Shown here in pieces: positions 7,635-15,555 of a DNA stretch of 17,711 bases. How positions within the stretch are numbered: the first letter of the stretch is position 1; every line of letters begins with the position of its first letter. Position numbers and translations under genes: made by a program. A model generated the notes under the pieces. That model was not told where the DNA came from, made no database searches, and worked only from the letters and a program-made list of their open reading frames with translations. This DNA is from Paludibacteraceae bacterium (lineage in GTDB: Bacteria > Bacteroidota > Bacteroidia > Bacteroidales > Paludibacteraceae): assembly GCA_024400275.1 (NCBI GenBank), contig JAKSMY010000042.1:1-17711 (forward strand). Reading direction: 5' to 3'.

Positions 7635-8882
7635 ATGCAGGTTCGTCCTTTCCGTGGCATTCGCCCACCTAAACAGTTTGTTCTTGATGTCAATTCACGC
7701 CCTTATGACGTGCTCAACTCAGAAGAAGCACGCGCAGAAGCAGGCAACAACGAAAAATCGCTCTATCATATCATCAAACCCGAAATTAATTTTGCCCCGG
7801 GTACCGATGAACATGACCCCAAAGTTTATACCTCCGCACGCGAACATTTCGACCTGTTTCGCAAAAACGGTTGGCTCGTACAAGACTCTAAGCCAATGTA
7901 TTACATCTATGCCCAGACAATGGGTTCGCGTACACAATACGGTCTTGTCTTGGCTGCCAACTTTGAAGATTACATGTCCGGACGGATTAAAAAACACGAA
8001 CTCACCCGTCGCGACAAGGAAGAGGACCGCATGAAACATGTGCGTATCAACGATGCCAACATAGAGCCGGTCTTTTTTGCCTACAAGCATGTCGATGAAT
8101 TGGATGCCATCATCGCCCGCTATACTGCCACAACTCCCGAATACGATTTTGTTGCATCCATCGATGGTTTCGGACATAAATTCTGGCTGATAGACAACGA
8201 TGACGACATTGCGCGCATTACCGAACTTGTATCCGCTATTCCGGCTATGTATATTGCCGATGGTCACCACCGTTCAGCCGCAGCAGCCCTTGTAGGAAAC
8301 GAGCGAAAAAAAGCCAATCCCAACCATACCGGCGAAGAGGAATATAACTATTTCCTCGCCGTTTGTTTCCCTGATAACCAACTGAATATCATTGATTATA
8401 ATCGCGTTGTACGTGACCTTAACGGACTGACTGACGAGGCGTTTCTCAGTGCCCTTGAAGAGAATTTTGTAGTTGAATGTAAAGGCGAAGATATTTACAA
8501 ACCGACTTGCCTGCATAATTTCTCGCTTTATCTCTCCGGAAAATGGTACAGTTTAACTGCCAAAGCAGGACGTTACAACGATGCTGACCCGATTGGCGTA
8601 TTGGACGTTACGATTTCGTCCAACCTTATCCTTGATAAGATATTGGGAATCAAGGACCTGCGTTCCGACAAACGCATTGATTTCGTGGGTGGTATTCGTG
8701 GGCTTGGTGAACTCAAACGCCGTGTTGATTCGGGAGAAATGCGTGTGGCACTCGCACTCTACCCTGTCACCATGCAACAGATTATTGACATTGCCGACTC
8801 GGGAAACATTATGCCGCCTAAAACCACTTGGTTTGAACCCAAACTGCGCTCCGGATTAGTCATTCATTCCTTACTGGATTAA
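7635..8882 (+). CDS. DUF1015 family protein
   Basis: A 415-residue member of the DUF1015 family, whose biochemical function is not established. It begins with the characteristic MQVRPFRGIRPP...VNSRPYDVL, followed by SLYHIIKPEINF. The middle holds EPVFFAYKH, FWLIDNDDDIARI and the conserved PAMYIADGHHRSAAA segment, whose His pair and Asp look like a catalytic or metal site. A C-terminal stretch reads FVGGIRGLGELKRRVDSGE, ending FEPKLRSGLVIH. Length agrees with the family (about 400-420). It has no signal peptide or membrane segment and so is cytoplasmic. It lies 22 bp after bactofilin and 21 bp before the PorE-like gene, within an operon. Operon neighbours do not point to one pathway. Confidence 0.92.
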   Translation: MQVRPFRGIRPPKQFVLDVNSRPYDVLNSEEARAEAGNNEKSLYHIIKPEINFAPGTDEHDPKVYTSAREHFDLFRKNGWLVQDSKPMYYIYAQTMGSRTQYGLVLAANFEDYMSGRIKKHELTRRDKEEDRMKHVRINDANIEPVFFAYKHVDELDAIIARYTATTPEYDFVASIDGFGHKFWLIDNDDDIARITELVSAIPAMYIADGHHRSAAAALVGNERKKANPNHTGEEEYNYFLAVCFPDNQLNIIDYNRVVRDLNGLTDEAFLSALEENFVVECKGEDIYKPTCLHNFSLYLSGKWYSLTAKAGRYNDADPIGVLDVTISSNLILDKILGIKDLRSDKRIDFVGGIRGLGELKRRVDSGEMRVALALYPVTMQQIIDIADSGNIMPPKTTWFEPKLRSGLVIHSLLD

Positions 8883-8903
8883 CCCGATACTTTACCGAGA
8901 CAA

Positions 8904-10973
8904 GTGAAACAATTTTCGTACATATTTTTTGGACTGGTTGTCCTGCTTTGGTTGCCCTCATGTGGATTAAAGACCAAAATCAAGCGTGCCGACCGCAAAT
9001 TTGCCATCGGTGAATACTACGATGCCGCTGATTTATATCGCCAAATATACCCCCGCGTAAGCAGAAACGACAAAAAGTTGAAAGGTCGTATCGCATTCAA
9101 TCAAGGGGAATGTTACCGTATTCTCAACAATAGCAAAGCCGTTTCTTCGTATCAGCACGCAGTTAGCAATAAATACCAGCAGCAGGACTCCATCGTTTTC
9201 CTGCGTTTGGCACAAGCACTGCAATATCAAGGAAAATACAGCCAAGCCGAGAAAAATTATAAATCTTATCTCGAGGCACACCCTTCCGATTACGTTGCCC
9301 AGGCGGGATTATTTGCTTGCCAACAGGTGAATACGTGGAAAAAAGAACCTTCGCGACATAAACTGACACTCGTTAAGGAATTTAATGCCAAACGAACATC
9401 TAATTTCTGTCCCGCATTTATCGGTACAGACGCAGGAGCCGTTATGTTCACGTCCAACCGGCAGGAAAAGAGTGCCGGCAACAAGAAGAGCAAACGGGTA
9501 TCTCCTGTTACCGGTGCTATGACGTTTAATCTATACACGTCACGACGCGACAAAAACATGAAGTGGGGAGAGATTGAATTGCCCGATGGATTATACGGAC
9601 GCGAGGAAGAAACGTCTGAAAATGAGAATGATTCCACCAAACAAAAGACCGGTTCTCAGGAATTGGGTGTTTGTTCCTTTACCGGAGATGGAAAAACGAT
9701 GTACTTCACATTCTCTCAACCTATTAACGGACAAGATTTAGGCACCAAAATCTTCTGTTCTCATCGAACGGGAGGCGAATGGGGTGAGCCGCAAGAAGTA
9801 AAATTCTTCCCTGACAGTTCCATCACAGTGGGACATCCGTCTGTCAATGCAGCAGGAGACACCATATACTTTGCCTCCGATGCTCCGGGAGGTTACGGCG
9901 GAAAAGACCTTTGGATGGCGGAACTGGAAGGAGATACATGGATAAACATACAAAATCTTGGATCACAAATCAACACCTCTGCTGACGAGATGTTTCCGTG
10001 TATCAGGTGGGACGGGGTGCTCTATTTCTCGTCTAATGGTCACCCGGGTTATGGAGGTTTGGACATTTTCCGTGCCGTTCCAACCGGAGAAAAAGACACC
10101 AACGATATCAGACTTTGGGACGTGTACAATATGGCAATACCTTTCAATAGTACAGGAGATGATTTCGGCATTACATTTGATGGGGAATCGGAGAACGGTT
10201 TATTATCGTCCAATCGCGGTCAGAAGAAAGGATATGACCAGATTTATAGTTTCATTCTGCCTGAGTTAATCTATTCCGTAGAAGGTAAACTGACCGACAC
10301 CAACGGAGATCCTATCGTTGACGGTATCCTACGTTTGGTCGGCAACGATGGTACAAACCAGAAATTGCAGGTCCGCAAAGACGGGACATACAACCTTAAA
10401 CTAAACAAAGATGTCAAATACGCAATGTTAGCCACCGCACGCGGCTATCTGAATAGCAGGGAAAATCTGACTACAGAAGGACTGAAGGACTCGAAGACAT
10501 ACACCCAGAATTTCACACTTGCGCCGCTATCTAAACCGGTTAAAATGGACAATGTATTCTATGAAACAGGTAAATGGGATTTGACACCCGAAAGTGAAAC
10601 AAGCCTCAATGCCTTGGTCAAATTGCTCAACGACAATCCGAATATAACCATTGAATTGTCGGCACACACGGATATGGTGGGTGATTCACTATCCAACAAA
10701 ACGCTATCGGAGAAACGTGCCCAATCATGCGTTAATTATCTTATCAAAGCAGGTATCGAAAAAGAACGTCTCACTCCCGTTGGATACGGTGAAAACAAAC
10801 CCGTCGTTGCCGATCAGGCTTTGCATAAACAATACCCCTATATTCCGATTGAGCAGGTGTTGGACGAAGCTTTTATCAACAGATTAGAGTCGCCGCAACA
10901 GCGTGACGTATGCAACCAAATCAACCGGCGTACAGAGTTTAAGGTACTCAAAACAACGTATAAATTGTATTAA
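8904..10973 (+). CDS. PorE-like OmpA-family lipoprotein (TPR, beta-propeller, CarbReg, OmpA)
   Basis: A 689-residue lipoprotein. Signal peptide and lipobox LPSC (Cys20); TPR-like helices at ~28-140 (GEYYDAADLYRQIYP, ALQYQGKYSQAEKNYKSYLEAHPSD); PD40-type propeller repeats at ~165-460 (MFTSNR, IYFASDAPGGYGGKDLW, LYFSSNGHPGYGGLDIF, LLSSNRGQ); a carboxypeptidase-regulatory-like fold at ~465-545 (SVEGKLTDTNGDPI); and an OmpA peptidoglycan-binding domain from ~550 (ELSAHTD, LSEKRAQSCVNYL, GYGENKP, NRRTEF). This domain order is that of PorE, a periplasmic component of the type IX secretion system in Porphyromonas gingivalis. Whether this organism has that system cannot be seen here. The start is GTG at 8904, the only one that keeps the signal peptide. 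Its TAA touches the thyA ATG directly. Confidence 0.85.
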   Translation: MKQFSYIFFGLVVLLWLPSCGLKTKIKRADRKFAIGEYYDAADLYRQIYPRVSRNDKKLKGRIAFNQGECYRILNNSKAVSSYQHAVSNKYQQQDSIVFLRLAQALQYQGKYSQAEKNYKSYLEAHPSDYVAQAGLFACQQVNTWKKEPSRHKLTLVKEFNAKRTSNFCPAFIGTDAGAVMFTSNRQEKSAGNKKSKRVSPVTGAMTFNLYTSRRDKNMKWGEIELPDGLYGREEETSENENDSTKQKTGSQELGVCSFTGDGKTMYFTFSQPINGQDLGTKIFCSHRTGGEWGEPQEVKFFPDSSITVGHPSVNAAGDTIYFASDAPGGYGGKDLWMAELEGDTWINIQNLGSQINTSADEMFPCIRWDGVLYFSSNGHPGYGGLDIFRAVPTGEKDTNDIRLWDVYNMAIPFNSTGDDFGITFDGESENGLLSSNRGQKKGYDQIYSFILPELIYSVEGKLTDTNGDPIVDGILRLVGNDGTNQKLQVRKDGTYNLKLNKDVKYAMLATARGYLNSRENLTTEGLKDSKTYTQNFTLAPLSKPVKMDNVFYETGKWDLTPESETSLNALVKLLNDNPNITIELSAHTDMVGDSLSNKTLSEKRAQSCVNYLIKAGIEKERLTPVGYGENKPVVADQALHKQYPYIPIEQVLDEAFINRLESPQQRDVCNQINRRTEFKVLKTTYKLY

Positions 10974-11768
10974 ATGAAACAATATCTTGAACTTTGTCAG
11001 CGTGTCCTTTCCGAAGGAATAAAAAAAGAGGATCGAACCGGCACCGGTACACTATCCGTCTTCGGGCATCAAATGCGTTTTCACATGGCTGACGGTTTCC
11101 CCTTGCTCACCACAAAAAAATTGCATCTAAAGTCTATCATCTACGAACTTTTATGGTTTCTTCAAGGCGACACCAATGTTCGTTACTTGCAAGAACATGG
11201 GGTGCGTATTTGGAACGAGTGGGCTGACGAAAAAGGCGAATTGGGTCCTGTTTACGGACATCAGTGGCGTTCTTGGCCGGATTATAGCGGAGGTACGATA
11301 GACCAGATAACTAACCTCGTCAATCAAATCAGGACGAATCCGGATAGTCGGCGGTTGATGGTATCGGCTTGGAATGTGGCAGAAGTAGACAAGATGGCTC
11401 TTCCGCCTTGCCATTGTCTATTTCAGTTTTACGTAGCAGACGGCAGACTTAGTCTGCAACTCTACCAACGTAGTGCCGACATCTTTCTCGGCGTGCCTTT
11501 CAATATCGCTTCGTACGCCTTACTTTTGCAAATGATGGCACAAGTAACAGGTCTGCAATGCGGAGATTTTGTACACACATTGGGAGATGCCCACATCTAC
11601 CTGAATCATTTGGACCAAGTACGTCTGCAACTCACGCGTGAGCCACGCCCGTTGCCCACTATGCACATCAACCCTGATGTCAAAGACCTTTTTGCCTTCC
11701 GATACGAAGACTTTGAATTACTCAACTACGACCCACACCCCCATATCGCCGGCACTGTCGCAGTCTAA
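10974..11768 (+). CDS. thyA: Thymidylate synthase
   Basis: A 264-residue thymidylate synthase, converting dUMP and methylene-tetrahydrofolate to dTMP and dihydrofolate in the cytoplasm. It has the same length as the E. coli enzyme and aligns with it without gaps at the active site: Arg21 in DRTGTGT, the [15 protein letters not shown] region, catalytic Cys146 in [26 protein letters not shown] and HIYLNHLDQ. The end [10 protein letters not shown] is the usual C-terminal closure with Val264. The ATG follows the stop of the PorE-like gene with no gap, and folA begins 15 bp downstream; ThyA makes the dihydrofolate that FolA reduces, so co-expression makes sense. Confidence 0.97.
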   Translation: MKQYLELCQRVLSEGIKKEDRTGTGTLSVFGHQMRFHMADGFPLLTTKKLHLKSIIYELLWFLQGDTNVRYLQEHGVRIWNEWADEKGELGPVYGHQWRSWPDYSGGTIDQITNLVNQIRTNPDSRRLMVSAWNVAEVDKMALPPCHCLFQFYVADGRLSLQLYQRSADIFLGVPFNIASYALLLQMMAQVTGLQCGDFVHTLGDAHIYLNHLDQVRLQLTREPRPLPTMHINPDVKDLFAFRYEDFELLNYDPHPHIAGTVAV

Positions 11769-11783
11769 CCTCTAAACTAAAAT

Positions 11784-12302
11784 ATGATTAGTATCATTGT
11801 TGCCATATCTGAGAACTATGCCATCGGGCAAAAAGGAGGACTGCTTTGTCATTTGCCTGCCGACCTCAAACATTTCAAAACCATCACTACCGGGCACCCC
11901 GTTTTGATGGGAGAGCGAACTTTTTTCTCCCTTCCCGTCCGTCCCTTGCCCAATCGCCGTAATATAGTCCTTACCGACAATCTTGATTTCTCTGCCGAAG
12001 GTGTAGAGGTTGTTCACTCGATTCCCGAGTTTATGCAACTGATTGAGAAAGAACAATCGCAAGACAACAGTCAAACCGAGTTCTTCATTATAGGCGGCGG
12101 AATGGTCTATCGGCAATTCTTCCCTATTGCCGACAAACTATATATCACTCATATCCGCCATACATGGCAAGATGCCGATACTTTCTTTCCTGAAATATCA
12201 GCACAAGAATGGGAATGTGTGCTCTCTGAGCCTCATTCTGCAGATGATACGAATCCGTATCCTTATACTTTTTGTGAATACTGCCGGAAAAGTGGAGTAT
12301 AG
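11784..12302 (+). CDS. folA: Dihydrofolate reductase with unusual active-site residues
   Basis: A 172-residue dihydrofolate reductase, which reduces dihydrofolate to tetrahydrofolate with NADPH. Numbering matches E. coli DHFR over the first 50 residues without gaps: Gly15, Asp27 (catalytic acid, in LPADL), Phe31, Lys32, MG at 42-43, Thr46, Ser49; then RPLPNRRNIVLT, IIGGGMVYRQF and ADTFFPE. Departures from E. coli are Cys at position 22 (Trp in nearly all family members), His30 for Trp, Glu44 for the NADPH-phosphate-binding Arg, Arg45 for His, and Phe47 for Trp. It still looks like an intact enzyme because Asp27 and the cofactor loops remain. Last gene of the plus-strand operon; its TAG stop lies inside the convergent tRNA-Ala acceptor stem. 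Confidence 0.94.
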   Translation: MISIIVAISENYAIGQKGGLLCHLPADLKHFKTITTGHPVLMGERTFFSLPVRPLPNRRNIVLTDNLDFSAEGVEVVHSIPEFMQLIEKEQSQDNSQTEFFIIGGGMVYRQFFPIADKLYITHIRHTWQDADTFFPEISAQEWECVLSEPHSADDTNPYPYTFCEYCRKSGV

Positions 12303-12366
12303 CGGACTCGAACCGCTCACCTCGACACTGCCAGTGTCGCGCTCTAGCCAGATGAGCTAATACCCC
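12293..12366 (-). tRNA. tRNA-Ala (GGC)
   Basis: The minus strand folds into a full cloverleaf: acceptor GGGGTAT/ATACTCC, D stem GCTC/GAGC with loop ATCTGGCTA, anticodon stem CGACA/TGTCG with loop CTGGCAG, variable AGGTG, T stem AGCGG/CCGCT with loop TTCGAGT. The anticodon is GGC, reading GCC and GCU (Ala). The acceptor has a G3-U70 pair, the classical alanine identity element, with A73 as discriminator. CCA is not encoded (ACTT follows), so it must be added after transcription. The 3' end overlaps the last 10 nt of folA on the other strand. Its own promoter is at 12378-12409. Confidence 0.97.
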
Positions 12367-12372
12367 AAAAGC

Positions 12373-12397
12373 GTGTGCAAAGGTACACTTTTTTTTT
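12373..12397 (+). terminator. Intrinsic terminator for the bactofilin-folA operon
   Basis: Plus-strand arms GTGTGC (12373-12378) and GTACAC (12383-12388), with one G-U pair and the 4-nt loop AAAG, are followed immediately by nine T residues (12389-12397). The hairpin lies 70 bp after the folA stop, beyond the antisense copy of the tRNA. The stem is short but the T-run is strong. The second half is also the -7 box of the tRNA promoter on the other strand. Confidence 0.65.
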
Positions 12398-12409
12398 GAA
12401 CTAAGCAAA
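12378..12409 (-). promoter_or_regulatory. Promoter of tRNA-Ala(GGC)
   Basis: On the minus strand, TTTG (12409-12406), 20 bp, then TACCTTTG (12385-12378), an exact Bacteroidetes promoter. The predicted start is near 12371, about five bases before the mature tRNA 5' end at 12366. Confidence 0.85.
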
Positions 12410-12434
12410 TATTTAGAACAAAAAAATACGTTTT

Positions 12435-13142
12435 TTAGTTCAAATAATGAAAAACGTCCATTTTAAATGCCTTTTCAAAGGCATCGGTAGCACGTAATTG
12501 CTCCGCTGTACCGATTTGCAAGCCCTGTTCTGAAAGCAACAGAATATAATCACTCATTTCCGAAGCAAGGTCTAATTCATGGGTGGAAATCAATACTGTC
12601 TTACCTTGATTATGTGCCAAATCGCGCAATAATCGGAATACGCGTATCCGATTAGGCAAGTCCAAATGAGAAGTCGGCTCATCCAATAAAATCAAATCTG
12701 TCTGCTGAGCCAAAGCTTTTGCCAATAAGACACGTTGCTTTTCGCCGTCACTCAAAGAATTAAATGTGCGATAAAGCATAGCGTTATCGTAACCTACTGC
12801 CGATAATGATTGTATAATGATTTTCTCGTCTTCATCGGACAAAGTACCTAAAAAAGACGTATAAGGGTAACGCCCCATCGCTACAATATCATGAACGGTA
12901 GTGTTATCGAGGCAGTTATTATTTGTCAGCACGTACGTTCTGTTTCTTTCGGTCAGCAGAGGAGCAACAGTACCACTCATAGCAGGTTGCAGTCCTGCTA
13001 AAGTACGCAACAAAGTTGTTTTTCCTACACCATTAGGTCCCAGCAAAGCCACAATTTTTCCTTTATTCAACGAGAAACTCAGGTCTTTTTGAATCACTTT
13101 ATCGCGATACCCTATCGTCAAATGTTGTACCGAAATATCCAT
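12435..13142 (-). CDS. ABC transporter ATP-binding protein, FecE/BtuD type, no permease nearby
   Basis: A 235-residue ABC ATPase of the class that drives uptake of iron-siderophore or cobalamin with FecCD/BtuC permeases. Walker A GPNGVGKTT is at 35-43, the signature is LSDGEKQR (130-137, a variant of LSGGQ), Walker B is LILLDEP (150-156) with D-loop SHLD, and the switch His is in STHELD (188). The stretch MGRYPYTSFLG (89-99) is typical of the siderophore/B12 group. The Q-loop Gln is not obvious: VLTNNN stands where VPQ is usual. It is the last gene of the minus-strand operon, 8 bp after murF-alr, and no permease or binding-protein gene lies next to it. The substrate is therefore unknown. Confidence 0.88.
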   Translation of the reverse strand: MDISVQHLTIGYRDKVIQKDLSFSLNKGKIVALLGPNGVGKTTLLRTLAGLQPAMSGTVAPLLTERNRTYVLTNNNCLDNTTVHDIVAMGRYPYTSFLGTLSDEDEKIIIQSLSAVGYDNAMLYRTFNSLSDGEKQRVLLAKALAQQTDLILLDEPTSHLDLPNRIRVFRLLRDLAHNQGKTVLISTHELDLASEMSDYILLLSEQGLQIGTAEQLRATDAFEKAFKMDVFHYLN

Positions 13143-13150
13143 AATAAATG

Positions 13151-14968
13151 CTATTCGTAAAAATATTCTCTGGTAACACGGCGACTGACCGAAGTCAATA
13201 CCTCGTACGTAATAGTTCCTAACTTGTCGGATAATTCCTCTAAAGGTATATGGTCACCAAATATCTCCACATAATCTCCCACTTGGGCATCTACGCCGGT
13301 AACATCTATCATGGCTTGGTCCATGCACACATTTCCCACAACGGGACAACGTTTGCCCCGAATAAGGACTTCTCCTCCATAATTGCTAAAACGTCTGTCA
13401 AAACCGTCAGCATAACCCACAGGAATAACGGCAATCTGTCTATCTTCCTGCAACATGGTATGCCTACCGTAGCCTATTGTTTCTCCTTTAGGCACTTTTT
13501 TTACCGATAAAATGGTCGTTTTTAAGGTACACACATTACGCAATTTAGCCTCTGCAAACGAGAATCCATAAAGTCCTATTCCTAACCGGCACATATCGAA
13601 TTGATACTGACTAAAACGTTCTATACCTGCCGAGTTGCATATATGCTTAAGAATGGGATACTGCAAACCACTTTTTAATTGTTCGGCACAAGCATCAAAA
13701 TACTTGATTTGATCGAGAGTAAACGCATCAAACTGCGCTTCATCGGAACCGGCCAAGTGGCTAAATACGCTCTTTACTTTCAATGTGTTTTGAGCATTCA
13801 GGTGAGTAATAAGTTCAGGTATTTGTTCTTGATAAAATCCCAATCTATGCATGCCGCTATCAATCTTAATATGAATAGGATAGTTCTCTAATCCTTTGGC
13901 TTTAGCCGATGACAGCACGTTATCCAGACTTTGGAAGGAATAAACATTCGGTTCGAGATTGTTTTCCAGAATCAAGTCCATCGCGGCTACTTCGGGATCC
14001 ATTATGATGATAGGCAACGTTATTCCTGCCTTTCTTAATTCCACACCTTCGTCTGCCACTGCCACAGCCAAGTAATCCACCATATTGGATTGTTGCAGCG
14101 CACGACTAACCTCCACACTTCCTGTGCCGTAAGAAAATGCTTTGACCATACAAGTCAATTTGGTTTGCGGTTTCAGCAACGAACGGAAATAATGTACATT
14201 GTCGATGAGTGCGGACAAATTAACTTGCAATACCGTCTCGTGTGTCTGCTGTGAGATACGCTTTGTTATTGTTTCTTCGTCATAACCCAACACACGCATT
14301 ACTTTCGCGCAGGTTCGGGCATTCTGGTGTGTCTCATCTTCCACCACGACCGATGAATGAACAAAAAGTTTCATTTTTTCAGCACGCTTTTGTTCGATGG
14401 ATAGGAAGTTTTCACCATGTTCGCTCCCTATATAAGTTACCACCCCTATTTGTGGTTGAATCATCTTTTCTAAGCGTTCCATTTCGCCGGGCTCGCTAAT
14501 GCCTGCTTCAAAGATAGCCAATGATGGTTTACGGTTCGATATTTGCTGCGTCAGTTGCCAAATGGACAAGGGCACTCCTATTTGGCTATTGTAAGATTTG
14601 GGAGAACGGACAATATCGTAATCGTCTTTTAGTAATTGATACAGCCACTCTTTAACCACTGTCTTGCCGTTGCTTCCCGTTATGCCGATTACCTTACCTT
14701 TATACCGGTTGCGGACATAAACGGCTAACGCCTGCAAACCGGCTAAAGCATTACCGGTAACGAAACATGCAACACCTTTTGCCTGCAATTGGGGGATATA
14801 CTTGGCACCGTCATTTTTAGCAGTCTTAATGGCAAAAAACAACGTATGTTCCGCGTCCTTGCCCAACTGACGTGAATCGGTCAGTAAATAGCGTATATCC
14901 GTGTTTTCATCGGAAAAAGTAACTGTTGCTATTCCATTCAAAATGGACTGAATCTGTTTAATCAGCAT
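13151..14968 (-). CDS. alr: Alanine racemase fused to a truncated MurF-like domain
   Basis: A 605-residue version of the Bacteroidetes MurF-Alr fusion, which is normally about 820-840 residues. The C-terminal ~363 residues are a complete PLP-dependent alanine racemase: Lys276 (MVKAFSYGTG), Arg375 (MHRLGF), RLGIGLYG, catalytic Tyr500 (IGYGRHT), GYADGFDRRF and CMDQAMIDVT. The N-terminal ~240 residues are MurF-like: substrate domain (LLTDSR, TLFFAIKTAKNDGAKYI), P-loop GSNGKTVVKEW (98-108), SYNSQIGVPLS, FEAGISEPGEM and EKMKLF (197-202). After that about 75 residues are missing; a helix resembling ENA-x-x-C-x-A-V..LGY..x-I-x-x-R remains at ~211-240; then the whole MurF C-terminal domain is missing. 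It overlaps rnhB by 7 nt. The racemase is probably active; the MurF part probably not a ligase. Confidence 0.9.
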   Translation of the reverse strand: MLIKQIQSILNGIATVTFSDENTDIRYLLTDSRQLGKDAEHTLFFAIKTAKNDGAKYIPQLQAKGVACFVTGNALAGLQALAVYVRNRYKGKVIGITGSNGKTVVKEWLYQLLKDDYDIVRSPKSYNSQIGVPLSIWQLTQQISNRKPSLAIFEAGISEPGEMERLEKMIQPQIGVVTYIGSEHGENFLSIEQKRAEKMKLFVHSSVVVEDETHQNARTCAKVMRVLGYDEETITKRISQQTHETVLQVNLSALIDNVHYFRSLLKPQTKLTCMVKAFSYGTGSVEVSRALQQSNMVDYLAVAVADEGVELRKAGITLPIIIMDPEVAAMDLILENNLEPNVYSFQSLDNVLSSAKAKGLENYPIHIKIDSGMHRLGFYQEQIPELITHLNAQNTLKVKSVFSHLAGSDEAQFDAFTLDQIKYFDACAEQLKSGLQYPILKHICNSAGIERFSQYQFDMCRLGIGLYGFSFAEAKLRNVCTLKTTILSVKKVPKGETIGYGRHTMLQEDRQIAVIPVGYADGFDRRFSNYGGEVLIRGKRCPVVGNVCMDQAMIDVTGVDAQVGDYVEIFGDHIPLEELSDKLGTITYEVLTSVSRRVTREYFYE

Positions 14969-15555
14969 AATCGAAATGTTTTACGATGATAAGGCGATGG
15001 ACCATATTGGCGCAATGCCTCGTAATGTTCTTTTGTAGGATAACCTTTATTTTTGTCCCAACCATATTGGGGATATTCTTTACTCAACGCACACATATAA
15101 TCGTCACGGTAGGTCTTTGCCAATATGCTGGCGGCTGCAATAGACATATATGTTGCGTCACCGTGTACGATTGTTCTTGCGGGTATTTCAAACACGCCAC
15201 CCTCAGGAATGTAGGGTTTCCATTTATTGCCATCTACCAAGATATGCTCCGGCTGTATAGATAATTTCGCCAAAGCCCGCCGCATACCCAACAGACTGGC
15301 ATTCAGTATGTTTATCTCGTCTATCTCCTCGGCAGTCACTTCTGCCACAGCCCAAGCCAATGCTTCTTTTTCTATAATCGGACGCAACAAATTACGTTCT
15401 TTCTCTGTCAGTTGTTTACTATCATTCAGCAAGGCATTGTCATAATCCTGTGGCAATACGACAGCGGCTGCAAACACGCTGCCTGCCAAGGGGCCACGTC
15501 CGGCCTCGTCGCACCCGGCTTCAACAATATGAGGTATGCAGTAAGGGCGTAACAT
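14962..15555 (-). CDS. rnhB: Ribonuclease HII
   Basis: A 197-residue RNase HII, which cleaves RNA-DNA hybrids and removes single ribonucleotides from DNA. The active-site motif is near the N-terminus: EAGCDEAGRGPLAG, with Asp and Glu of DEAGRG (residues 16-21). The third acidic residue is in LVDGNKW and the fourth in the conserved AAASILAKTYRDDYM segment, followed by YPQYGWDKNKGYPT and HRKTF. Length agrees with the family. The start follows the eptA-like stop with no gap and the end overlaps murF-alr by 7 nt, so the genes are translationally linked. Nothing abnormal is seen. Confidence 0.96.
   Translation of the reverse strand: MLRPYCIPHIVEAGCDEAGRGPLAGSVFAAAVVLPQDYDNALLNDSKQLTEKERNLLRPIIEKEALAWAVAEVTAEEIDEINILNASLLGMRRALAKLSIQPEHILVDGNKWKPYIPEGGVFEIPARTIVHGDATYMSIAAASILAKTYRDDYMCALSKEYPQYGWDKNKGYPTKEHYEALRQYGPSPYHRKTFRLC

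Noticed and set aside
12127..12408. Frames reading through the tRNA (SGLEPLTSTLPVS and HLARARHWQCRGERFES)
   Set aside because: These are the familiar spurious translations of a tRNA gene; the cloverleaf at 12293-12366 explains the sequence.
12420..12436. A6-TACG-T6 hairpin after the ABC gene as a terminator
   Set aside because: The stem has only A-T pairs and the U-run is part of the stem; too weak to call.
14240..14365. Frameshift or sequencing error explaining the short MurF domain
   Set aside because: The frame is continuous from start to stop through both junctions and the missing residues are not found in another frame nearby; in-frame loss is the simpler reading.
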